DNA of 64,000 bases from Streptomyces rugosispiralis. Its GTDB lineage: Bacteria; Actinomycetota; Actinomycetes; Streptomycetales; Streptomycetaceae. The number at the start of each line of letters is the position of its first letter. Within the stretch, counting starts at the first letter, position 1. Below, piece by piece: positions 22,190 through 31,668 of this stretch. The DNA lies in assembly GCF_024505145.1 (NCBI RefSeq), contig NZ_JANIAA010000005.1, forward strand, positions 310,001 to 374,000, read 5' to 3'. Below the pieces are notes generated by a model. It saw nothing but the letters and a program-made list of their open reading frames with translations. It did no database searches and had not been told where the DNA came from. The position numbers and the translations under genes were made by a program.

Positions 22190-22572
22190 CCTGAGTCAGG
22201 GCTCCTCTCCACAATGTCGAAATCCGGTGACCGTATGTACACCGGCGATGTCGAGCCTACCCCTGCTACAACGGTCATCTTTTCGAGTTCCACTCAACGG
22301 GATAAGGAACGAATTCCGAGGTTGCCGCATTCCCCCCGGGGCCCGTCCGGAGGGCGTCCCGAGTCCTACGGAAGGCGCCGTTCCGGGCTCTGCCGGGCCC
22401 GCCGTCCCCCGGGCGTGGCCGCCTTACGGGCGCCGTGCCGCGTCCCTACAACACGAGGGACCCCGGCGGCGGGCGGCGTATCCGCTACGTCTAGAGTGGC
22501 GTGGTACGCGCAAGTCTTTACCGGCTCTTCATGTCCGGTGCTTGCTTGTTCTTGCTTCCACCAGGGGTGTGC
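22190..22572. other. divergent intergenic region tkt / ctaB
   Basis: 383 bases without a gene, so promoters for both directions should lie here. On the plus strand a TAGAGT (22492-22497) looks like a -10 box for ctaB, though no convincing -35 precedes it. On the minus strand I see a TAGGCT -10-like hexamer near 22255 for tkt. The A/T-rich stretch at 22260-22320 stands out from the surroundings. Nothing coding is evident. Confidence 0.5.
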
Positions 22573-23523
22573 GTGACGGCCGTCGAATCCCGTCCTGCGG
22601 GGGTGCTCGAGACGAGCGAAACGAGCTCCGGTCACCGGCCGTTCGGGGCCCGTGTCGGGGCGTTCGTGGCGCTGACGAAGCCGCGCGTCATCGAACTGCT
22701 GCTGATGACGACAGTGCCGGTCATGTTCCTGGCCGCCCAGGGCGTCCCGGATCTGTGGCTGGTGGTCGCCACCTGCGTCGGCGGTTATCTGTCGGCCGGT
22801 GGCGCCGCCGCGTTCAACATGTATTACGACCGGGACATCGACGCGCTGATGGAGCGCACGGCGCAGCGCCCGCTCGTGACCGGCATGGTCTCGCCGCGCG
22901 AATGCCTCGTCTTCGCCTTCGCGCTCGCCGCGGGGTCGACGGCCTGGTTCTGGGCGCTGGTCAACCCGCTGTCCGCGATGCTGTCGCTCGGTGCGCTGGC
23001 CTTCTACGTCGTCGTCTACACGATGTTGCTCAAGCGCCGCACCTCGCAGAACATCGTCTGGGGCGGCATCGCCGGCTGCATGCCCGTGCTCATCGGCTGG
23101 TCCTCGGTGACCAACGAGGTCTCCTGGGCCGCCGTCATCCTCTTCCTCGTCATCTTCTTCTGGACGCCGCCGCACTACTGGCCGCTGTCGATGAAGGTCA
23201 AGGACGACTACGAGCGGGCCAGTGTGCCGATGCTGCCGGTGATCGCGGGCAACAAGGTGGTCGCGCGCCAGATCGTCCTCTACAGCTGGGCCATGGTCGG
23301 CGTCTCGCTGCTGCTGTGGCCGCTGGGCTACACCGGCTGGTTCTACCCCGTCGTCGCGGCCGTGCTGGGCGGGTTCTGGCTCAAGGAGGCGCACGGTCTC
23401 CAGGCCCGCGCCAGGGCCGGGATCACGGGCGCGAAGCTCAAGGAGATGCGGCTGTTCCACTGGTCGATCACCTATGTGTCGCTGCTGTTCGTCGCCGTGG
23501 CCGTGGACCCCTTCCTGCGGTGA
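22573..23523 (+). CDS. ctaB: protoheme IX farnesyltransferase (heme O synthase)
   Basis: 316 residues, UbiA prenyltransferase fold with about nine helices. The Asp-rich motif [15 protein letters not shown] is near residue 80 and the second, [11 protein letters not shown], near 215. It adds a farnesyl group to heme B for the cytochrome aa3 oxidase. The GTG at 22573 was chosen because the protein then begins [10 protein letters not shown] as in Streptomyces relatives; the frame is open upstream to 22501. The partner enzyme CtaA is 1.7 kb away. Confidence 0.93.
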   Translation: MTAVESRPAGVLETSETSSGHRPFGARVGAFVALTKPRVIELLLMTTVPVMFLAAQGVPDLWLVVATCVGGYLSAGGAAAFNMYYDRDIDALMERTAQRPLVTGMVSPRECLVFAFALAAGSTAWFWALVNPLSAMLSLGALAFYVVVYTMLLKRRTSQNIVWGGIAGCMPVLIGWSSVTNEVSWAAVILFLVIFFWTPPHYWPLSMKVKDDYERASVPMLPVIAGNKVVARQIVLYSWAMVGVSLLLWPLGYTGWFYPVVAAVLGGFWLKEAHGLQARARAGITGAKLKEMRLFHWSITYVSLLFVAVAVDPFLR

Positions 23524-23547
23524 TTACCGGCGGGTAGCATCGGCCGT

Positions 23548-24030
23548 ATGGCAGACACCACCCAGCCGGAGACGCCCGAGAGCGGCGAGTCGGCCGCCCA
23601 GTCCTCCGCGCCGGAAGCATCCTCGAAGCCGTCCGAGAAGCCGTCCGAGCTGTCCAAGCCACCCAAGCCGTCCAAGCCGTCCAAGCCGTCCAAGCCGTCC
23701 AAGCCCTCCAAGGACGAGAAGCGGGCCGAGCGGCTGGCCCGCCAGATCACGGCCTTCGCCGGGAGCCACGGCGGCGCCGAGGGGCAGATCGCCCACATCG
23801 GGCGCGGCGCCGTCCGGATCGCCCTCGTCGGCGCCGACGGCGAATGGGGCGTCCTGGTGGCCCCCTCCCGGGACGGCGCGCGGCGCGCCGCCGAGCTCGC
23901 CGGGCTGACCCTCCAGGACGACTTCGACGGCGAGCTCGCCGCCAAGGTCCGCACCGGTCCTTACGAGTGGACGCGCATGGCGGGCATCCAGCTCGGCGGA
24001 CCCGGCAACCCTCCGGCAGCCGCCTCGTAG
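23548..24030 (+). CDS. conserved small protein with Lys-Pro-Ser repeat region, unknown function
   Basis: 160 residues. The first 55 are low complexity and include about five consecutive KPS units, encoded by a 9-bp tandem repeat (around 23665-23709). The remaining 100 residues form one compact domain (ERLARQITAFAGSHGG to YEWTRMAGIQLGG) that I do not recognise. No signal peptide or membrane helix. It begins 24 bases after ctaB and may be co-transcribed. The repeat length probably varies between strains. Confidence 0.75.
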   Translation: MADTTQPETPESGESAAQSSAPEASSKPSEKPSELSKPPKPSKPSKPSKPSKPSKDEKRAERLARQITAFAGSHGGAEGQIAHIGRGAVRIALVGADGEWGVLVAPSRDGARRAAELAGLTLQDDFDGELAAKVRTGPYEWTRMAGIQLGGPGNPPAAAS

Positions 24031-24116
24031 AACGCCTGAGAACGGGTCCGGCGACACCTCGTGCCCCTTCCGTCCGTTAAGCCCGTCGATGCCGGAGGGC
24101 GAGGAGGGCGGCGGCG

Positions 24117-25250
24117 ATGCACGAGGCGACGGACTCCCCGGACACCGTGGGCCCGCCGACCGGCCCGGTCCCCCGTGACGGGCCGGCGGCGGCGGGGCCG
24201 ATCACCCTGCCGCCGCTGGTCGACCAGCACAGCCACGGCACGGTGGACGGCGAGCTGGGAGTGGGCTCGTTCGAGACCCATCTGGCGGCGGCCGCCGGGT
24301 CGGGCGCGGCCCCGGCCGGCACCACCTTCTTCGACAGCTGGACCGGCCTCGCGGTACGCCGCTGGTGCCCCCCGCTGCTGGGCATGGAGCCCCACTGCGC
24401 GCCCGTCAGCTATCTCGCCCGCCGCCGTGAGCTGGGCGCCTACCGCGCCGCGCGGCTGCTGCTGCGCGGCGCCGGCATCGGCACCTTCCTGCTGGAGTCC
24501 GGCGCCCGGGACGACCTCAGCACCCCGGACGAACTGGCCGCGGCCGCCGACGGCACGGTCCTCGAGGTGGTACGCCTGGAGCCGCTGGCCGAGCAGGTCG
24601 CCGACACCTCCGGCACGGTCGACGCCTTCATCGGCAACACCGCGGAGGCGCTGTACGCGGCGGCCCAGCACGCGACCGCCTTCGCCATGGGGATCGCCTT
24701 CTGCGACGAGATCCCGCCCGACCCGCGCGAGGTGCGGCGCGCCGCCGCCCGCTGGCTCGCGCTCACCGTCCGCCCGGCCCGGGACCGCGCCCCCGACCCC
24801 GCGCTCGCCCAGCATCTGCTGTGGAGCGCCGTGGCGACCGGCCTTCCGGTGCAGCTGCACTGCGCCGATCCGCAGTCGCTCGTCGGCTTCCTGCGTGCCA
24901 CGGCGGGGTTCGGCACCGATTTGGTGCTGTTGCCGGACCGGCCGCACCACCGGCGGGCGGCCCAGCTCGCCGCGGCCTTCCCGCACGTCTACGCGGACGC
25001 CGGGCCGCGGCCCGGGGAGACCCTGGGCGAGGCGCCGTTCGGCAAGCTGCTGTTCTCGACGGGCGCGCGGGCGCTGCCCGAGCTGTATGTGACCGCGGCC
25101 CGGCTGTTCGGCCAGGCCATGGCCCGGCTGGCGGAGGAGTGGGTCGGCGAGGGGATCTGCACCCGGCCCGAGGCCCAGCGGATCGCCGGGCTGGTCGCGG
25201 CCGGGACCGCGCGCCGGGTCTACCGGCTGGACGCGGCCGGCTCGGGCTGA
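24117..25250 (+). CDS. amidohydrolase-family (TIM-barrel) protein
   Basis: 377 residues. DQHSHG near residue 37 gives the first HxH metal pair; VQLHCADPQSLVG near 243 supplies a later ligand, and a final FSTGARALPELYVTAARLFGQ block resembles the C-terminal part of FluG-like and glutamine-synthetase-associated amidohydrolases. The reaction is not predictable from this. GAGGGCGG lies before the ATG. Its last 31 bases overlap the end of ctaA on the other strand. Confidence 0.75.
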   Translation: MHEATDSPDTVGPPTGPVPRDGPAAAGPITLPPLVDQHSHGTVDGELGVGSFETHLAAAAGSGAAPAGTTFFDSWTGLAVRRWCPPLLGMEPHCAPVSYLARRRELGAYRAARLLLRGAGIGTFLLESGARDDLSTPDELAAAADGTVLEVVRLEPLAEQVADTSGTVDAFIGNTAEALYAAAQHATAFAMGIAFCDEIPPDPREVRRAAARWLALTVRPARDRAPDPALAQHLLWSAVATGLPVQLHCADPQSLVGFLRATAGFGTDLVLLPDRPHHRRAAQLAAAFPHVYADAGPRPGETLGEAPFGKLLFSTGARALPELYVTAARLFGQAMARLAEEWVGEGICTRPEAQRIAGLVAAGTARRVYRLDAAGSG

Positions 25251-26212
25251 ACGGTCTCGTGGTCGCCGCTGGGGGCGGGCACGGCCGCCGGGAGCGCGGC
25301 GCGCTCGCGCTGGGCGAGCAGCACCCGCAGCACCGCGATCCACACCAGGCAGGAGCCGAGCATATGGATGCCGACGACGACCTCGGGCAGATGGGTGAAG
25401 TACTGCACGTACCCGACCACGCCCTGGGCGAGCAGCACGACCAGGAGCTCCAGGACCGTACGGCGCTGGGCGGCGGGGGCCTTCACGGCCCGCAGGGTGA
25501 ACCACAGGGCGACGGTGAGGCCCAGCACGATGTAGACGAAGTCCACGTGCAGCTGGGTGATCTCCTGCCAGTTCAGCGGGATGCGGTGCACCTTACGGGC
25601 GTCACCGGCGTGCGGGCCCGCGCCGGTGACCACCGTGCCGATCAGGATCAGCGCCAGGGCCGCGCCGACCAGCAGCCAGGTCAGCTGGCGTACCGGTCGG
25701 GCGATGAGGTCGCGTGGCTCGCCGTCACCCTCGCGGGCCCGCTGCCAGACCACCATCGCGACCGTGAGGAGCGCGGAGGACAGCAGGAAGTGCGAGCTGA
25801 CGATGTACGGGTTGAGTCCGGTGAGGACCACGATGCCCCCGACGACGGCGTTGCCCATCACGATCCAGAACTGGGCCCAGCCCAGCCGGGTGAGGGAGCG
25901 GCGGACCGGCGTGCGGGCCCGAGCGGCGATGATCAGCACACCGACGAAGACGCACAGGACGTACGTCAGCATGCGGTTGGTGAACTCGATGACGCCGTTG
26001 ATGCCCATGTCGGCGGTGGGCGTCAGGCTGGACGGGGTGCACTTGGGCCAGGTGTCACAGCCCAGGCCGGACTGGGTGAGCCGGACCGCGCCCCCGGTCA
26101 CCACGATGACCACGGCCATCACCACGGTGGCCAGCGCGGCCCGCTCCACGAAGCGCGCGGAGGGCTGCCAGCGCCGGGCGATCAGCTCGAACGGATTCAG
26201 CGAATTCGGCAC
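25220..26212 (-). CDS. ctaA: heme A synthase, CtaA/COX15 family
   Basis: 330 residues with eight predicted membrane helices. It converts heme O to heme A for cytochrome aa3. Conserved features are GGAVRLTQSGLGCDTWPKC (residues 40-58; two cysteines of the extracellular loop), EFTNRMLTY with the heme-ligand His region replaced by Asn-Arg at the usual spot, SSHFLLSSALL, QLHVDFVYIVLG and GIHMLGSCLVW with histidines. The start is a GTG. The tail overlaps the amidohydrolase gene end to end. Confidence 0.92.
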   Translation of the reverse strand: MPNSLNPFELIARRWQPSARFVERAALATVVMAVVIVVTGGAVRLTQSGLGCDTWPKCTPSSLTPTADMGINGVIEFTNRMLTYVLCVFVGVLIIAARARTPVRRSLTRLGWAQFWIVMGNAVVGGIVVLTGLNPYIVSSHFLLSSALLTVAMVVWQRAREGDGEPRDLIARPVRQLTWLLVGAALALILIGTVVTGAGPHAGDARKVHRIPLNWQEITQLHVDFVYIVLGLTVALWFTLRAVKAPAAQRRTVLELLVVLLAQGVVGYVQYFTHLPEVVVGIHMLGSCLVWIAVLRVLLAQRERAALPAAVPAPSGDHETVQPEPAASSR

Positions 26213-26294
26213 CCGCCCATCGTAGGCCGCCGCTTGTGCAGCTTTTCACGAGGGGTTGTGTTTCGGTAAAGCCGCAGGTCCGGGGCTCGACCGG

Positions 26295-27068
26295 TTACTC
26301 CCAGCGGAAGAAGCGGGCCGCCGCGCCCAGCCCCAGCACCGCCCAGACCGCCAGGATCCCCAGATCCCGCCACGGCATCCCGGCCCCGTCCTGGAGGACG
26401 TTCCGCAGCCCGCCGGAGAGCGCCGAGATCGGCAGCAGCTCCAGCGCGCTCCGCACGCCGCCCGGGAACTTGTCCAGCGACACGATGACGCCACCGGCCA
26501 CGAGCAGCAGCAGGAAGACCAGATTGGCGGCGGCCAGGGTCGCCTCGGCCTTCAGGGTGCCCGCCATCAGCAGCCCGAGGCCGGAGAACGCCGCGGTGCC
26601 GAGGATCAGCAGCAGCGCCACGGAGAGCGGGTCGCCGTGCGGCGACCAGCCGAGCGCCAGCGCGATCGCGGTCAGCAGCACGATCTGCATCACCTCGGTG
26701 ACCAGCACCGCGCAGGTCTTGGCGGCCATCAGCCCCCACCGCGGCAGCGGTGAGACCGCGAGCCGCTTGAGCACGCCGTAGCGCCGCTCGAAGCCGGTGG
26801 CGATGGCCTGTCCGGTGAACGCCGTGGACAGCACGGCGAGCGCCAGCACACCGGGCGCCAGGAAGTCCACGGTGCTGCCGTCGGCACCGGTGTCGACGAT
26901 GTCGACGGTGCTGAAGAGCACCAGCACCAGGGACGGGATGACGACGGTCAGCAGCAGCTGCTCACCGTTGCGCAGCAGCATCCGGGTCTCCAGCGCGGCC
27001 TGCGCCCGGATCATCCGCGGCAGCGGGGCCGCCCCCGGCTTGGGGAGAAAAGTGCCCGTGGCGGTCAC
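26295..27068 (-). CDS. ABC-2 type transporter permease
   Basis: 257 residues with about six membrane helices in the ABC-2 pattern. The family signature (LLPISALSGGLRNVL, near 225) lies just before the last helix. It pairs with the ATPase directly upstream, whose stop overlaps its GTG by 4 bases. The substrate is unknown; such pairs near ctaA and the suf operon are common in Streptomyces. Confidence 0.9.
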   Translation of the reverse strand: MTATGTFLPKPGAAPLPRMIRAQAALETRMLLRNGEQLLLTVVIPSLVLVLFSTVDIVDTGADGSTVDFLAPGVLALAVLSTAFTGQAIATGFERRYGVLKRLAVSPLPRWGLMAAKTCAVLVTEVMQIVLLTAIALALGWSPHGDPLSVALLLILGTAAFSGLGLLMAGTLKAEATLAAANLVFLLLLVAGGVIVSLDKFPGGVRSALELLPISALSGGLRNVLQDGAGMPWRDLGILAVWAVLGLGAAARFFRWE

Positions 27069-27991
27069 GCTCGCAGCTCCTTACCGGTGAGCTCCAGGAA
27101 GACGTCCTCGAGGGTGTGCTGCTCGACCGAGATCCGGTCCGGCATCACCCCGTTCTGCGCGCACCACGAGGTGACGGTGGCCAGCATCTGGGGGTTGACC
27201 TTGCCGGTGACGCGGTACGAGCCGGGCGTCAGCTCGGCGGCCGTTGAGTCGGCGGGCAGCGCCTTGAGCAGCGAGGCCAGGTCGAGCGCGGGGCGGCCGA
27301 CGAAGCGGAGGGTGTTCTCGGCGCCGCCCCGGCACAGCTCCTCCGGGGTGCCCCGGGCGATCACCTTGCCGCCGTCGATGATCGCCACGTCGTCGGCGAG
27401 CTGCTCGGCCTCGTCCATGTAGTGGGTCGTCAGCATCACGGTGACCCCGTCGTCCCGCAGATCGCGGATGAGGTCCCAGGTGGCGCGGCGGGCCTGCGGA
27501 TCGAGTCCGGCGGTCGGCTCGTCGAGGAAGACCAGCTCGGGGCGGCCGACGACGGCCATGGCGAGCGCGAGCCGCTGCTGCTGGCCCCCGGAGAGCCGCC
27601 GGTAGGTGGTCCGGCCGCAGGAGCCGAGGCCGAGCCGCTCGATCAGCAGAGTCACCTCCACCGGATGCGCGTGCAGGGAGGCGGTGTGGCGCAGCATCTC
27701 TTCTGCGCGTGCGCCGGAATAAACGCCTCCGGACTGGAGCATCACCCCGACCCGGGGGCGCAGCGCCGGGGCGTCCGCGACCGGGTCGAGCCCGAATATC
27801 CGGACCGTCCCGGCGTCGGGGCGGCGGTACCCCTCGCAGGTCTCGACGGTGGTGGTCTTACCGGCTCCGTTGGGGCCCAGTACGGCGGTCACGGTTCCCC
27901 GGCCGACGGACAGATCGAGCCCGTCGACCGCGGTCTTCGGGCCGTACCGCTTGACCAGGCCGACGATGTCGACCGCGGGCTCTTCTCGCAT
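27065..27991 (-). CDS. ABC transporter ATP-binding protein
   Basis: 308 residues: Walker A GPNGAGKTTT near residue 38, signature LSGGQQQR near 136, Walker B LVFLDEPTAGLD near 157 and a switch histidine in TTHYMDEAEQ. The DrrA/CcmA-like C-terminal domain of about 90 residues is typical of ABC-2 exporters. Together with the following permease it forms an exporter or drug-efflux pair. The gene is divergent from the suf operon. Confidence 0.93.
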   Translation of the reverse strand: MREEPAVDIVGLVKRYGPKTAVDGLDLSVGRGTVTAVLGPNGAGKTTTVETCEGYRRPDAGTVRIFGLDPVADAPALRPRVGVMLQSGGVYSGARAEEMLRHTASLHAHPVEVTLLIERLGLGSCGRTTYRRLSGGQQQRLALAMAVVGRPELVFLDEPTAGLDPQARRATWDLIRDLRDDGVTVMLTTHYMDEAEQLADDVAIIDGGKVIARGTPEELCRGGAENTLRFVGRPALDLASLLKALPADSTAAELTPGSYRVTGKVNPQMLATVTSWCAQNGVMPDRISVEQHTLEDVFLELTGKELRA

Positions 27992-28099
27992 GCCCGGCAG
28001 TCTACGAATCGCCGGGCCGTCCGTGGGCGGCAGGGCCGAAAGCCGTGGCGCCCGCCATGCGGGCCCGGACGCGTCGCCGCAGGTGAGCCCCGGTCTCGG

Positions 28100-28117
28100 A
28101 CTTAGGCAGACCTAAGT
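28100..28117. promoter_or_regulatory. palindromic operator candidate upstream of the suf operon
   Basis: ACTTAGG-CAGA-CCTAAGT is a perfect 7-4-7 palindrome, 70 bases before the sufR start. It may be bound by SufR itself; the TTAGG/CCTAA halves also recall DtxR/IdeR-type iron boxes, although the 4-base spacing is shorter. Confidence 0.55.
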
Positions 28118-28150
28118 GATGTAACCCACCGGAACCGGCGAACTCCTCGC

Positions 28151-28180
28151 TTGTGGATCGCCGGAGAATTACGCAACAAT
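28151..28180 (+). promoter_or_regulatory. candidate sufR promoter, placing transcription start at the start codon
   Basis: TTGTGG (28151-28156) and AACAAT (28175-28180) with an 18-bp spacer. The expected transcription start (about 28187) coincides with the GTG, and no SD precedes it, as in leaderless Streptomyces mRNAs. Confidence 0.4.
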
Positions 28181-28186
28181 GGCGTT

Positions 28187-28987
28187 GTGAAATACGCGAG
28201 CGAGGCTCCGAACGAACGCGCGGCCGAAGCGGCCGCGCGGTCCGGCACGCCCGCGTCCGCTCCGGAAGAGCAGCACGGCACCCGCAACCGGGTGGCGCGC
28301 TCCATCCTCGACCACGGTCCCTCCACCGCGGCGGAGCTCGCCCTGCGGCTGGAGCTGACCCAGGCGGCCGTCCGCCGTCACCTGGACACCCTCGTCGCCG
28401 ACGGCGTCGTCGAGCCCCGAGAGAAGAGGGTGTACGGGGCGCGGGGGCGCGGCCGCCCGGCCAAGGTCTTCGCGCTCACCGACTGCGGTCGTGACGCCTT
28501 CGACCAGGCCTACGACAAGCTCGCCGTCGACGCTCTCCGCTGGATCGAGCAGAGCGCCGGGGGCGGCGAGGCGGGGCGTGCCGCGGTCGCGGCGTTCGCC
28601 CGCGCCAGGCTCGCCGCCCAGGCGGAGGGGTACCGCGGCGCCGTCGAGGCCGCCGCCCCCGGCAGCCGCACCGAAGCGCTCGCCGGAGCACTCTCCGCGG
28701 ACGGGTACGCTGCTACGGCGCGCAGCGCGCCGGTCGGCGAACAGCTCTGCCAGCACCACTGCCCGGTCGCCCACGCAGCCGAGCGATATCCGCAGCTGTG
28801 TGAGGCGGAGACCGAGGTCTTCTCCCAGCTGCTCGGAACCCATGTGCAGCGTCTGGCCACCATCGCCCATGGCGATGGGGTGTGCACGACGTTCGTTCCG
28901 AAGACCGGCAAGGTCGAGAAGACCGACACCAGCACCACCAAGACCACCACCGCATCTGCCAGCACGGCCGGGAGGAACCCCGAATGA
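28187..28987 (+). CDS. sufR: SufR-type iron-sulfur transcription regulator
   Basis: 266 residues from the GTG at 28187. A DeoR/ArsR-like winged HTH occupies residues 46-95 ([21 protein letters not shown], then a wing with [15 protein letters not shown]). A C-terminal cysteine cluster C188, C192, C205 and C233 (CX3CX12C and one more) fits a bound Fe-S cluster. SufR proteins repress their own suf operon when clusters are plentiful. The Thr/Ser/Lys-rich tail (about residues 240-266) is probably disordered. A longer reading frame from 28151 lacks support. It overlaps sufB by 4 bases. Confidence 0.9.
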   Translation: MKYASEAPNERAAEAAARSGTPASAPEEQHGTRNRVARSILDHGPSTAAELALRLELTQAAVRRHLDTLVADGVVEPREKRVYGARGRGRPAKVFALTDCGRDAFDQAYDKLAVDALRWIEQSAGGGEAGRAAVAAFARARLAAQAEGYRGAVEAAAPGSRTEALAGALSADGYAATARSAPVGEQLCQHHCPVAHAAERYPQLCEAETEVFSQLLGTHVQRLATIAHGDGVCTTFVPKTGKVEKTDTSTTKTTTASASTAGRNPE

Positions 28988-30405
28988 CTCTCCCCACGGA
29001 GACCGCTCACCCCGAGCTCGAGGGCCTGGGCAACTACGAGTACGGCTGGGCCGACTCCGACGTGGCCGGCGCCTCGGCCAAGCGCGGCCTCTCCGAGGAG
29101 GTCGTACGCGACATCTCGGCGAAGAAGTCCGAGCCGGAGTGGATGCTCAAGCTCCGTCTGAAGGGCCTGCGGCTCTTCGACAAGAAGCCCATGCCCACCT
29201 GGGGCTCGGACCTGTCGGGTATCGACTTCGACAACATCAAGTACTTCGTCCGCTCCACCGAGCAGCAGGCCGCCTCCTGGGAGGACCTGCCCGAGGACAT
29301 CAAGAACACGTACGACAAGCTGGGCATCCCGGAGGCCGAGAAGCAGCGCCTCGTCGCGGGTGTCGCGGCCCAGTACGAGTCCGAGGTCGTCTACCACCAG
29401 ATCCGTGAGGACCTGGAGGAGCAGGGCGTCATCTTCCTGGACACCGACACCGCGCTCAAGGAGCACCCGGAGCTCTTCAAGGAGTACTTCGGCACCGTGA
29501 TCCCGGCGGGCGACAACAAGTTCGCCTCGCTGAACACGGCGGTCTGGTCCGGCGGCTCGTTCATCTACGTGCCGAAGGGCGTGCACGTGGAGATCCCGCT
29601 GCAGGCGTACTTCCGCATCAACACCGAGAACATGGGCCAGTTCGAGCGGACGCTGATCATCGTCGACGAGGACGCCTACGTCCACTACGTCGAGGGCTGC
29701 ACCGCGCCGATCTACAAGTCGGACTCGCTGCACTCCGCGGTCGTCGAGATCATCGTCAAGAAGGGCGCCCGCTGCCGCTACACGACCATCCAGAACTGGT
29801 CGAACAACGTCTACAACCTGGTCACCAAGCGCGCCGTGGCCTACGAGGGCGCGACCATGGAGTGGGTCGACGGCAACATCGGCTCCAAGGTGACCATGAA
29901 GTACCCCGCCGTCTACCTGATGGGCGAGCACGCCAAGGGCGAGACCCTGTCCATCGCCTTCGCGGGCGAGGGCCAGCACCAGGACGCCGGCGCCAAGATG
30001 GTCCACATGGCCCCGCACACCTCGTCGAACATCGTCTCCAAGTCGGTGGCGCGCGGCGGTGGCCGCACCTCCTACCGCGGTCTGATCGAGATCGGCGAGG
30101 GTGCCGAGGGCTCCAAGTCCAATGTGCTGTGCGACGCCCTGCTCGTCGACACGATCTCCCGCTCGGACACCTACCCGTATGTGGACGTCCGCGAGGACGA
30201 CGTGTCCATGGGCCATGAGGCGACCGTCTCCAAGGTCAGCGACGACCAGCTCTTCTACCTGATGAGCCGCGGTCTGTCCGAGGACGAGGCCATGGCGATG
30301 ATCGTGCGCGGCTTCGTCGAGCCGATCGCGCGCGAGCTGCCCATGGAGTACGCGCTGGAGCTCAACCGGCTGATCGAGCTGCAGATGGAGGGCGCGGTCG
30401 GCTGA
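28984..30405 (+). CDS. sufB: SufB, Fe-S cluster assembly scaffold subunit
   Basis: 473 residues of the SufB/SufD beta-helix family: [21 protein letters not shown] near residue 193, [16 protein letters not shown] near 232 (with a conserved cysteine) and the C-terminal [20 protein letters not shown]. It forms the SufBC2D complex on which clusters are built. The ATG at 28984 overlaps the sufR stop. The longer frame from 28882 lies inside sufR and is rejected. The 93-base gap to sufD holds a short GC-rich hairpin. Confidence 0.97.
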   Translation: MTLPTETAHPELEGLGNYEYGWADSDVAGASAKRGLSEEVVRDISAKKSEPEWMLKLRLKGLRLFDKKPMPTWGSDLSGIDFDNIKYFVRSTEQQAASWEDLPEDIKNTYDKLGIPEAEKQRLVAGVAAQYESEVVYHQIREDLEEQGVIFLDTDTALKEHPELFKEYFGTVIPAGDNKFASLNTAVWSGGSFIYVPKGVHVEIPLQAYFRINTENMGQFERTLIIVDEDAYVHYVEGCTAPIYKSDSLHSAVVEIIVKKGARCRYTTIQNWSNNVYNLVTKRAVAYEGATMEWVDGNIGSKVTMKYPAVYLMGEHAKGETLSIAFAGEGQHQDAGAKMVHMAPHTSSNIVSKSVARGGGRTSYRGLIEIGEGAEGSKSNVLCDALLVDTISRSDTYPYVDVREDDVSMGHEATVSKVSDDQLFYLMSRGLSEDEAMAMIVRGFVEPIARELPMEYALELNRLIELQMEGAVG

Positions 30406-30498
30406 CGCCACCCCCCTCCCCGCCCGGCGGGGGCCGAGGTCCTCCGTCCGGGCACCCCATTCAGGCCCATCAGGCAGAAAGAGAGCAGTACGACAGCC

Positions 30499-31668
30499 AT
30501 GGCTGAAACCATCCCGGCCGGATCCACCACGGACGGCGTCATCCAGGTGGGCCAGCCCACCGATGCCCGGGTCAGCGCGCTCGCGTCGTACGACGTGGCC
30601 GACTTCCCGGTGCCCCTTGGCCGCGAGGAGGAGTGGCGGTTCACCCCCCTGGAGCGGCTGCGCGGTCTCCACGACGGCACGGCCGTCGCCGACGGCGGTG
30701 TCAGGGTCGAGGTGACCGCCCCGGAGGGCGTCACGGTCGAGACCGTGGGCCGTGACGACGCGCGCCTGGGGAAGGCCGGCAAGCCGGTGGACCGGGTGGC
30801 GGCCCAGGCGTACAGCTCCTTCGAGAAGGCGTCGATCGTCTCGGTGCCCAAGGAGACGGTGCTCACCGAGCCGGTGCGGATCGCCGTGCACGGCGAGGGT
30901 GGCACCGCCTTCGGCCACCAGGTGGTCGAGATCGGCGCCTTCGCCGAGGCGGTCGTGGTCATCGACCACACCGGTGACGCCACGGTCGCCGCCAATGTGG
31001 AGTACCTGATCGGCGACGGCGCCAAGCTCACCGTGGTCTCGGTCCAGGACTGGGACGACACCGCGGTCCACGCCGGTCAGCACACCGCGCTGGTCGGCCG
31101 GGACGCCACCTTCAAGTCCGTGGTCGTCACCTTCGGCGGCGATCTGGTGCGGCTCCACCCGCGGGTCGTCTACGGCGCCCCGGGCGGTGAGGCCGAGCTC
31201 TACGGCCTGTACTTCACCGACAACGGCCAGCACCAGGAGCACCGGCTCTTCATCGACCACGACACCCCGCACTGCCGCAGCAACGTGGCCTACAAGGGCG
31301 CGCTGCAGGGCGCGGAGGCGCACGCGGTGTGGATCGGCGACGTGCTGATCCGGGCCGCCGCGGAGGGCACCGACACCTACGAGCTCAACCGCAACCTGGT
31401 CCTCACCGACGGCGCCCGCGTCGACTCGGTGCCGAACCTGGAGATCGAGACCGGTGAGATCGTCGGCGCCGGTCACGCGAGCGCGACCGGCCGCTTCGAG
31501 GACGAGCAGCTGTTCTACCTGATGGCGCGCGGCATCCCGGCCGATGAGGCCCGCCGTCTGGTGGTCCGCGGCTTCTTCGCCGAGCTCGTCCAGCAGATCG
31601 GGATCCCCGAGCTGGAGGAGCGGCTCATCGACAAGATCGAGGCCGAGCTGGAGGCGTCCGTAGGATGA
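30499..31668 (+). CDS. sufD: SufD, Fe-S cluster assembly protein
   Basis: 389 residues. It is the paralogous partner of SufB with the C-terminal beta-helix domain: HTALVGRDATFKSVV, HRLFIDHDTPHCRSNVAYKG (near residue 250) with conserved His and Cys, and LMARGIPADEARRLVVRGFF near the end. The ATG has an AAAGAGAG SD. The stop overlaps the Rieske-type gene by 4 bases. Confidence 0.96.
   Translation: MAETIPAGSTTDGVIQVGQPTDARVSALASYDVADFPVPLGREEEWRFTPLERLRGLHDGTAVADGGVRVEVTAPEGVTVETVGRDDARLGKAGKPVDRVAAQAYSSFEKASIVSVPKETVLTEPVRIAVHGEGGTAFGHQVVEIGAFAEAVVVIDHTGDATVAANVEYLIGDGAKLTVVSVQDWDDTAVHAGQHTALVGRDATFKSVVVTFGGDLVRLHPRVVYGAPGGEAELYGLYFTDNGQHQEHRLFIDHDTPHCRSNVAYKGALQGAEAHAVWIGDVLIRAAAEGTDTYELNRNLVLTDGARVDSVPNLEIETGEIVGAGHASATGRFEDEQLFYLMARGIPADEARRLVVRGFFAELVQQIGIPELEERLIDKIEAELEASVG

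Noticed and set aside
23664-23709. 9-bp tandem repeat as a mobile or CRISPR-like repeat
   Set aside because: It is in frame and encodes the KPS units of a protein; there are no spacers.
28510-31476. Open frame of 988 codons antisense to sufB and sufD
   Set aside because: Product is Val/Asp/Leu-rich without motifs; it is the mirror of conserved suf genes.
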